Of a stretch of 5,418 nt of DNA, positions 1 through 5,053 are shown piece by piece (the first letter of the stretch is position 1; every line of letters starts with the position of its first letter). This DNA is from Flavobacteriaceae bacterium (GTDB lineage Bacteria; Bacteroidota; Bacteroidia; Flavobacteriales; Flavobacteriaceae). The position numbers were made by a program, and so were the translations under genes. Under the pieces are notes generated by a model. That model had not been told where the DNA came from. It saw only the letters and a program-made list of their open reading frames with translations, and searched no databases. Location: assembly GCA_015488935.1 (NCBI GenBank), contig WFMU01000348.1, forward strand, positions 1-5,418, given 5' to 3'.

Positions 1-740
1 ATATAATCCACAAAAGCTTCTAAATTTCCAGCATCCGCTAACTGTAAAACAGCAAAATAATTATTTTTATCTTCCGTTTTAATAATTACAGGAGGATATC
101 CAAATTGCATTAAAATAAAATTCATTAAAATTCTTGCAAGTCTTCCATTACCATCATCAAAAGGGTGAATACGTATAAAACGATAATGAAACTCAGCAGC
201 AACTAATATTGAATTGATCTTTTTTGAATTGATTTTATTTTTGTACCAATTTAATAAGTCAAACATCATTGCAGGAGTTTCTTCAGGAGTTGCAAACCTA
301 AAAATTTCACCAGTTTTTGTTTTTACATGATTAGGAGATGTTTTATACTTACCTACTTTTATTCTTTTTTTTGTTGGCTTACCATTTGGAGTAATAGCAT
401 CAACATCATATTCTTTTTTTAATAAAAGCTGATGTAACTCTCTGATAAAAGTTTCTGTTATAGGTCTTTTTTGTTTAACAATATCAAGAATTAAATTAAT
501 AGCTTCATTGTGACCTTCAACTTCAAGGTGGTCTTTTAAGGACTTTCCTTGAGCTGTTATATGAAATAAAATTAATGCTTTCGTTTCTCCATAAGTTAGA
601 GTGTTTCCTTCTAAATGATTAGAATGGTAATTCCAGTCTAAACGAAATTTTTGCATAATGCGTAATTCATCCTCTTTATTTAAAGGACGAAGTGTGTCTA
701 ATTCTTTTTTTAACTGTATCGCTTTAGCAACATTTTCCAT
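1..740 (-). CDS. Fic-family protein, probable AMP-transferase (class II, N-terminal inhibitory helix), partial
   Basis: Fic enzymes transfer AMP (sometimes another phosphate-containing group) from a nucleotide to a hydroxyl of a target protein. The reverse strand reads open from ATG at 740 to the left edge, giving 246 residues with the C-terminus missing. The catalytic loop is complete: HPFDDGNGRLAR at residues 192-203, matching HPFx(D/E)GNGRxxR, with His192 as the expected base. SNHLEG at residues 40-45 matches the (S/T)xxxE(G/N) inhibitory motif, and its Glu44 would block productive ATP binding; its N-terminal position defines class II Fic proteins. Residues 144-157 (GEIFRFATPEETPA) form the expected flap region. 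Many class II proteins carry a C-terminal winged helix, but that part is not in the window. The gene is divergent from the aromatic operon and has different codon preferences (8 of 10 Pro codons are CCT, whereas pheA has 6 of 7 CCA), so it may be acquired. No toxin-antitoxin partner is visible upstream. The target is unknown. Confidence 0.93.
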   Translation of the reverse strand, partial: MENVAKAIQLKKELDTLRPLNKEDELRIMQKFRLDWNYHSNHLEGNTLTYGETKALILFHITAQGKSLKDHLEVEGHNEAINLILDIVKQKRPITETFIRELHQLLLKKEYDVDAITPNGKPTKKRIKVGKYKTSPNHVKTKTGEIFRFATPEETPAMMFDLLNWYKNKINSKKINSILVAAEFHYRFIRIHPFDDGNGRLARILMNFILMQFGYPPVIIKTEDKNNYFAVLQLADAGNLEAFVDY

Positions 741-760
741 AATAAAACTAAAATATACCA

Positions 761-790
761 CAAATATAACTAAAAAGAATAGCCAATAAA
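761..790 (-). promoter_or_regulatory. Candidate -33/-7 promoter for the Fic gene
   Basis: On the minus strand TATATTTG (768 down to 761) matches the Bacteroidota -7 element TAnnTTTG exactly. TTTA (790-787) lies 18 bp upstream and is a poor match to the TTTG -33 element. A start of transcription near 755 would leave a short leader of about 15 nt before the ATG at 740. The -7 element is convincing, but the -33 element is weak. The -33 region abuts that of the divergent leader promoter at 791-794. Confidence 0.4.
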
Positions 791-821
791 TTTGTTTTAT
801 TAAAAATAAAGTTTAGATTTG
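791..821 (+). promoter_or_regulatory. Bacteroidota-type -33/-7 promoter for the aromatic amino acid operon
   Basis: TTTG at 791-794, a 19-bp spacer, then TAGATTTG at 814-821 match the Bacteroidetes primary sigma-factor consensus (TTTG-N19-TAnnTTTG) at every fixed position. Transcription would begin a few bases downstream, around 825-829, just before the leader peptide ATG at 838. This position makes the leader peptide and attenuator the first elements of the transcript, as ribosome-mediated attenuation requires. The start site itself is inferred. Confidence 0.7.
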
Positions 822-837
822 TTTCTCAATACAGAAT

Positions 838-918
838 ATGAATACACAAAACACATATCAAAACTGGTATTACTTCTTTTACTTTTTTACAAGGGAAGCG
901 AGACTGTGTATGTGTTAA
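838..918 (+). CDS. Aromatic-rich leader peptide of the pheA operon attenuator
   Basis: This is a 26-codon gene ending in TAA at 916-918. It has nine aromatic codons (Tyr7, then Trp10, Tyr11, Tyr12, Phe13, Phe14, Tyr15, Phe16, Phe17), eight of them consecutive at 865-888, followed by T-R-E-A-R-L-C-M-C. A short coding sequence loaded with the operon's own end products, ahead of a terminator and the first biosynthetic gene, is the mark of a ribosome-mediated attenuator. Its peptide probably has no function of its own; the ribosome's position on it is the sensor. The codons for A-R-L (898-906) contain CGAGACT, the antiterminator strand, so this part of the peptide is probably dictated by RNA pairing. 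The single Trp codon makes sense because the operon contains DAHP synthase, which also feeds Trp synthesis. It starts about 10 nt after the predicted transcript start, with no Shine-Dalgarno sequence, as is usual in this phylum. Confidence 0.88.
   Translation: MNTQNTYQNWYYFFYFFTREARLCMC
850..916 (+). promoter_or_regulatory. Leader helix 1:2 (anti-antiterminator candidate)
   Basis: AACACATA at 850-857, early in the leader gene, is an exact reverse complement of TATGTGTT at 909-916, at its end; a T858-G908 wobble can extend the helix to 9 bp. An alternative register pairs TACACA (843-848) with TGTGTA (905-910). The helix encloses the aromatic codons and the CGAGACT strand. It cannot coexist with the antiterminator (899-905 with 949-955) except as a pseudoknot, so it matches segment 1:2 pairing of classical attenuators. 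In the absence of translation it should favour termination. The complementarity is visible; the role is inferred. Confidence 0.55.
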
Positions 919-955
919 AAACAAGAATTAAAGTTTAAATATATTAAAAGTCTCG
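899..955 (+). promoter_or_regulatory. Antiterminator pairing (segments 2:3)
   Basis: CGAGACT at 899-905 is perfectly complementary to AGTCTCG at 949-955, the 5' arm of the terminator hairpin. Forming this 7-bp helix takes away most of the terminator stem. The geometry fits: a ribosome stalled on the aromatic codons (865-888) leaves 899-905 largely exposed, while a ribosome at the stop codon (916-918) would cover about 899-930 and mask it. Shortage of Trp, Tyr or Phe would thus allow transcription into pheA. The terminator keeps a T953-G965 wobble where a C-G pair would be more stable, and this T pairs with A901 in the antiterminator. Confidence 0.78.
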
Positions 956-980
956 ATTTTATCGGGACTTTTTCTTTTTT
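946..980 (+). terminator. Intrinsic terminator of the attenuator
   Basis: The arms AAAAGTCTCGAT (946-957) and ATCGGGACTTTT (961-972) form a 12-bp stem with one G-U wobble and a 3-nt TTT loop, followed by a T-rich tract (969-980, interrupted by one C). It ends only 8 nt before the pheA ATG, with no gene ending nearby on the plus strand apart from the leader peptide. It is therefore an attenuator in the 5' leader and not the terminator of an upstream structural gene. Confidence 0.88.
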
Positions 981-988
981 ACAAGCAT

Positions 989-1819
989 ATGAAAATAGCC
1001 ATACAAGGAATAAAAGGATCATTTCACCACATTGTTGCCAATCAATATTTTGGTAATGCCATTACATTAAACGAATGTCTGACTTTTGACGAAATGCCAC
1101 TATTAATAAAAAACGATAAAGTAGATTACCTAGTAATGGCCATAGAAAATTCTATTGCAGGAGCCATTTTAGCAAATTACAAGCTAATAGACGAATACCA
1201 TCTTAATATAGTTGGAGAAGTATATTTACCAATCCAGCACCAATTAATGGCATTAAAAAATCAAAACATAAACGATATTACCGAAGTATGGTCACATCCA
1301 ATGGCAATAAATCAATGTAGAGTGTTTTTGAGAAAATATCCACATATTAAGTTAATAGAAGAAACCGATACTGCCGAAGTAGCACGATTGATAGAAGCAA
1401 ATCAACTAAAAGGGATCGCAGGAATTGCAAGTAAAAAGGCAGCAGCAATATACCATTTAAACATTATTGCAGACGATATACAAACCAATCCAGAAAACTA
1501 TACGCGTTTTTTTATATTGAATAAAAAGCAGAAAGATAACGAAAGTAATTATAATAAAGTATCCTTAAAATTTATTACCAAACATGAGCAAGGAAGTTTG
1601 GTAGAAGTTTTACAAATACTGGTAAATCACCAATTAAATTTATCTAAAATACAATCTTTACCAATAATAGATGATCCTTGGAAATATTCCTTTTTTGTAG
1701 ATGTAATTTTTGAAGATGAAAAACAATTTCACAACGTATTAAAAGAAATGAAAAAAATAGTAACCGAAGTAAAGATTTTAGGAAAATATAAAAAATCGGA
1801 AAACCGAAATAAAAAATAG
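989..1819 (+). CDS. pheA: Prephenate dehydratase with C-terminal ACT domain
   Basis: It converts prephenate to phenylpyruvate in the cytoplasm, the committed step to phenylalanine. The catalytic domain covers about residues 1-178. It shows the N-terminal IQGIKGSFHH (5-14), AIENS (51-55), SHP (102-104) and the catalytic TRF motif in NYTRFFIL (Thr172-Arg173-Phe174). An ACT domain follows at about 190-268. In the two Phe-binding motifs known from E. coli PheA, GALV is GSLV here (202-205) and ESRP is QSLP (222-225), with the same 20-residue spacing, so effector binding may differ. At 276 residues it is a normal-length monofunctional enzyme; there is no N-terminal chorismate mutase, which is supplied by the last gene of the operon. 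The ATG lies 8 nt after the attenuator's T tract, so expression depends on read-through. The next gene starts 4 nt after its stop. Confidence 0.96.
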   Translation: MKIAIQGIKGSFHHIVANQYFGNAITLNECLTFDEMPLLIKNDKVDYLVMAIENSIAGAILANYKLIDEYHLNIVGEVYLPIQHQLMALKNQNINDITEVWSHPMAINQCRVFLRKYPHIKLIEETDTAEVARLIEANQLKGIAGIASKKAAAIYHLNIIADDIQTNPENYTRFFILNKKQKDNESNYNKVSLKFITKHEQGSLVEVLQILVNHQLNLSKIQSLPIIDDPWKYSFFVDVIFEDEKQFHNVLKEMKKIVTEVKILGKYKKSENRNKK

Positions 1820-1823
1820 AGCA

Positions 1824-3026
1824 ATGCGAAAAGAAATATATACCACAATTTCAAAAGAAAAATCGGTACAAAATAAAAGTACGATTATAGAAAAAGCAAA
1901 CCGATTAAATACGGTAAAAGAATACTATTTTTCTACCAAGCTAAAAGAAATACGTACACGAATAGCATCAGGAAAACCAATAATTAATCTAGGAATAGGT
2001 TCGCCAGATATTGCCCCACCAATGGCAGTAATAGAAGCTATATCCAAAGCAGTTTTAAGTGAAGAAAATCACTCCTACCAAAGCTACCAAGGACTACCAG
2101 AATTTAGAACGGCAATAGCAAAATTTTACAAAACACATTACGATGTTAGCCTAAATCCAGAAAACGAAATATTACCATTAATGGGTTCTAAAGAAGGAAT
2201 AATGCATATTTCTATGGCATTTTTAAACGAAGGTGATGAAGTACTAATACCAAATCCTGGTTATATGACCTATACATCCGTAACCAAATTACTAAATGCA
2301 AAACCAGTTTATTATCATTTAAAACAAGAAAAAAACTGGTATCCAGATTTTGAAGCCTTAGAAAAACTAGATTTAAGTAAGGTAAAAATAATGTGGCTTA
2401 ATTATCCAAATATGCCAACAGGAAGCGTAGCAACAAAAGCATTGTTTGAACGCCTCATTACCTTTGCAAAAAAACACCAAATACTATTGGTAAATGACAA
2501 TCCATATAGTTTTGTGTTAAATCAAAAACCATGGAGTATTTTAAGTGTAAAAGGAGCAAAAGAAGTAGCAATAGAATTAAACTCGTTAAGTAAAACCTTT
2601 AATATGGCAGGTTGGCGTGTAGGCATGTTGTTAGGAAATGAAACCTATATAAAAACCGTATTACAAGTAAAAAGTAACATGGATAGTGGTATGTTTTACG
2701 GCATCCAAAAAGGAGCAATAGCAGCATTAGAAATTACCAATGGATGGTTTGATAAGATAAATGCTATTTATAAAAGTAGAAGAAAAATAGTTTGGCAAAT
2801 TTTAGATAAACTAAACTGCACATACGATAAAAATGCCGTTGGATTATTTGTTTGGGCAAAAATTCCAAAAGGAATAAAATCCGAACAATTAACCGATAAA
2901 TTATTATATGAAAAAGATATTTTTATTACACCAGGAACCATTTTTGGTACAAATGGCGCAGGTTATGTGCGTGTATCTTTATGTGTAAATAAAGAAAAAT
3001 TAACAGAAGTATTAAAACGAATATGA
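1824..3026 (+). CDS. PLP-dependent class I/II aminotransferase, probably aromatic amino acid or prephenate aminotransferase
   Basis: A fold-type I aminotransferase of 400 residues. Visible signatures are INLGIGSPD (54-62), SYQSYQG (84-90), NYPNMPTG (193-200, with Asn196 expected to contact PLP), DNPY (225-228), SLSKTFNMAGWR (254-265, with Lys257 forming the Schiff base and Arg265 near the phosphate) and YVRVSLC (381-387, with Arg383 as the substrate carboxylate ligand). The position between pheA and tyrA suggests it makes Phe and Tyr from phenylpyruvate and 4-hydroxyphenylpyruvate. Transamination of prephenate to arogenate is an alternative that sequence alone cannot exclude. About 22 residues precede the family-like start IIEKANRLNTVKEYY; no ATG is available there, so the ATG 4 nt after pheA was chosen. 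Its stop overlaps the tyrA start in ATGA, implying translational coupling. Confidence 0.93.
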   Translation: MRKEIYTTISKEKSVQNKSTIIEKANRLNTVKEYYFSTKLKEIRTRIASGKPIINLGIGSPDIAPPMAVIEAISKAVLSEENHSYQSYQGLPEFRTAIAKFYKTHYDVSLNPENEILPLMGSKEGIMHISMAFLNEGDEVLIPNPGYMTYTSVTKLLNAKPVYYHLKQEKNWYPDFEALEKLDLSKVKIMWLNYPNMPTGSVATKALFERLITFAKKHQILLVNDNPYSFVLNQKPWSILSVKGAKEVAIELNSLSKTFNMAGWRVGMLLGNETYIKTVLQVKSNMDSGMFYGIQKGAIAALEITNGWFDKINAIYKSRRKIVWQILDKLNCTYDKNAVGLFVWAKIPKGIKSEQLTDKLLYEKDIFITPGTIFGTNGAGYVRVSLCVNKEKLTEVLKRI

Positions 3027-3868
3027 AAATAGCAATCATAGGATTAGGATTAATAGGAGGCTCATTAGCCATAGAATTTCAAAAAAACCATACGGTTTAT
3101 GGAATAGATAGCAATGCAGAAAATCAACAAAAAGCAGTAAAATTAGGCTTGGTAGAAAAAATAATTGACTATAGCAAATTGCCAAAAATGGACGTAGTAG
3201 TTATTGCTGTTCCAGTAAATGCAACACCAAAAGTAGCAGTAGAAGTATTAGAAATCATAAACGATAAAACTTTAGTTTTTGATGTAGGTTCTACCAAAGA
3301 AGGTGTGTGTAATGCTGTAAAAAAACATCCGAAAAGAGCAAATTTTGTAGCAGTACATCCAATTGCAGGAACCGAATTTTCGGGACCAAATGCAGCAATC
3401 GAAAATTTATTTACAAACAAAGTAAGCATTATTTGTGAGCAAGAATTAAGTGCAAAAAAACAAATAGATAAACTCCTACATTTATTTGAACCAATAAACA
3501 TGCGAATGGTATTTATGAATTCTGCAAAAAAACACGATAAACATATTGCTTATGTATCGCATTTATCACACATAAGCTCTTTTATGCTTGGGAAAACAGT
3601 ATTGGAAATAGAAAAAGGTGAAAAAAATATATTTGATATGGCAGGAAGTGGATTTGCTTCTACAGTACGTTTAGCAAAAAGTTCGCCCAATACATGGACA
3701 CCAATATTTATGCAAAACAAAAAGTATATACTAAAATCATTAGACGAGTATATCAATAATTTATTAGAATTTAAAAAACATTTACAAAACGAATCCAAAG
3801 AAGCCATATATCAAACTATGGAAGAAACAAATCATATAAAAGAAGTATTAAACGGAATTATTAAATAA
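3023..3868 (+). CDS. tyrA: Prephenate dehydrogenase, NAD-dependent
   Basis: It oxidatively decarboxylates prephenate to 4-hydroxyphenylpyruvate, the tyrosine branch. The N-terminal Rossmann fold shows GLGLIGGS (7-14), and Asp29 at the end of the second strand (VYGID) favours NAD over NADP. HPIAGTEFSGP (112-122) holds the expected catalytic His112. SHLSH (179-183) replaces the more usual SHLPH, and ASTVRLA (212-218) supplies Arg216, the likely prephenate-carboxylate ligand. At 281 residues it is the compact form, with no fused chorismate mutase and no ACT domain, so any tyrosine control must act elsewhere. The start overlaps the aminotransferase stop by 4 nt. Specificity for prephenate over arogenate is assumed from the family and from the neighbours. 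Confidence 0.95.
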   Translation: MKIAIIGLGLIGGSLAIEFQKNHTVYGIDSNAENQQKAVKLGLVEKIIDYSKLPKMDVVVIAVPVNATPKVAVEVLEIINDKTLVFDVGSTKEGVCNAVKKHPKRANFVAVHPIAGTEFSGPNAAIENLFTNKVSIICEQELSAKKQIDKLLHLFEPINMRMVFMNSAKKHDKHIAYVSHLSHISSFMLGKTVLEIEKGEKNIFDMAGSGFASTVRLAKSSPNTWTPIFMQNKKYILKSLDEYINNLLEFKKHLQNESKEAIYQTMEETNHIKEVLNGIIK

Positions 3869-3942
3869 GTCAATTTAAATAGAATAAAAGGGAAATATTA
3901 AAAACAATTTAACGATATTTAAGTGACACAAAACCAAACAAA

Positions 3943-5022
3943 ATGAAAAACTTAGAAAACAACAAATGGTTACAGCAAATGGAACTAACACATCCCTTAG
4001 TAATAGCAGGACCATGTAGCGCAGAAACCGAAGAACAAGTACTAGCAATTGCACACGAACTAAAACAAACCGATGCAACCGTCTTTAGAGCAGGTGTTTG
4101 GAAACCAAGAACAAGACCAGGAAATTTTGAAGGTATAGGAGCATTGGCATTGCCATGGTTACAACGTGTAAAAAAAGAAACAGGACTATTAATTGCAGTA
4201 GAAGTTGCCAATGCAAATCATGTAAAATTAGCACTAGAACACGATGTAGATATTTTATGGATTGGAGCAAGAACAACCGTAAATCCATTTGCAGTACAAG
4301 AAATAGCAGATGCATTAGAAAACACCAAAAAAATAGTATTGGTAAAAAATCCGATAAATCCAGACTTAGAATTGTGGATTGGTGCAGTAGAGCGTTTACA
4401 AAAAGCCAATATTAAAAACTTAGGAGGAATTCATAGAGGATTTTCAACCTACCAAAAAACAACCTATCGAAACAATCCAAATTGGCAAATCGCAATTGAT
4501 TTTAAAAATAGGTTACCAAACATACCATTAATCAACGACCCATCACATATTTGTGGAAATAGAACAGGTATTTTTGACGTTTGTCAGATGGCACTAGACC
4601 TACAATTTGATGGATTAATGATAGAAACACATACCAATCCAGATAAAGCATGGAGCGATGCAAAACAACAAATAACACCAGCAAGATTAGACGAAATTAC
4701 AGTAGATTTAAGAGTGAGAAAAAGTAATTTTGAAGAAGAAAAAGCCTTAAAAAATCTAAATAAATTACGAAGCGAAATAAATATAATTGACAAACAAATT
4801 ATAGAAGACGTATCTAATAGAATGAAAATAGCTAAAAAAATAGCCGAAGAAAAGAAATCGCAAAATGTAGCAGTACTACAACCAAATAGATGGAGTAAAA
4901 TGCTAGAAGAACGAATAAAAATAGGAACAGATTTAGGCTTAAGCAATCAATTTATGGAAAATTTGTACAAAGCAATACACCAAGAATCAATTAAAGTACA
5001 AGAATCTATTGTAAAAAAATAA
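3943..5022 (+). CDS. Bifunctional 3-deoxy-7-phosphoheptulonate (DAHP) synthase / chorismate mutase
   Basis: Residues 1-255 are a type I-beta DAHP synthase, which joins phosphoenolpyruvate and erythrose 4-phosphate to start the shikimate pathway. Motifs: AGPCS (22-26, metal ligand Cys25), KPRT (54-57), GARTT (108-112), VKNP (134-137), GGIHRGFS (161-168), DPSH (199-202, metal ligand His202), Glu228 and Asp239. Residues 268-357 are an AroQ chorismate mutase: Arg276, Arg293, Lys304, Arg316, Ser349 and Gln353 fall at the spacing of E. coli Arg11, Arg28, Lys39, Arg51, Ser84 and Gln88. This fusion order is known in Bacteroidetes, where the mutase domain gives prephenate-responsive feedback on the synthase. 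It is the only mutase in the window. It lies 74 nt after tyrA with no terminator or strong promoter between them, so it is probably in the same transcript. In-frame ATGs at codons 13 and later are less likely starts, as the first keeps the family's N-terminus. Confidence 0.95.
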   Translation: MKNLENNKWLQQMELTHPLVIAGPCSAETEEQVLAIAHELKQTDATVFRAGVWKPRTRPGNFEGIGALALPWLQRVKKETGLLIAVEVANANHVKLALEHDVDILWIGARTTVNPFAVQEIADALENTKKIVLVKNPINPDLELWIGAVERLQKANIKNLGGIHRGFSTYQKTTYRNNPNWQIAIDFKNRLPNIPLINDPSHICGNRTGIFDVCQMALDLQFDGLMIETHTNPDKAWSDAKQQITPARLDEITVDLRVRKSNFEEEKALKNLNKLRSEINIIDKQIIEDVSNRMKIAKKIAEEKKSQNVAVLQPNRWSKMLEERIKIGTDLGLSNQFMENLYKAIHQESIKVQESIVKK

Positions 5023-5053
5023 TTCAATTTTTTTTGCGACCTTTGTTGCATAT

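Noticed and set aside
825..988. T-box or metabolite riboswitch as the explanation for the leader
   Set aside because: The region is too short, and I saw no T-box-like conserved motif; the aromatic-codon ORF with paired antiterminator and terminator explains it better.
3169..3807. Long open frames on the minus strand within tyrA (3169-3501 and 3550-3807)
   Set aside because: They lie entirely opposite a well-supported gene with a complete set of motifs, and their translations show no recognisable domain. They are a by-product of AT-rich, A-biased codon use on the plus strand.
3869..3942. A separate promoter or terminator between tyrA and the DAHP synthase gene
   Set aside because: No GC-containing hairpin and no TAnnTTTG match with a partner -33 element was found in this 74-nt AT-rich gap.
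3875..4946. Open frames antisense to, or in another frame of, the DAHP synthase/chorismate mutase gene, including a 120-codon minus-strand frame at 4584-4946
   Set aside because: Low-complexity Ser/Leu/Phe-rich translations with no domain signal, opposite a gene whose catalytic residues are all in place.
5013..5035. A-tract/T-tract inverted repeat at the end of the DAHP synthase gene as an intrinsic terminator
   Set aside because: The 8-bp stem is entirely A-T, includes the stop codon and has no GC core, so it is too weak to call a terminator.
5038..5045. GACCTTTG as a -7 element for the glycosyltransferase gene
   Set aside because: It departs from TAnnTTTG at the first base, has no TTTG at the right distance upstream, and would leave almost no leader before the ATG at 5054.
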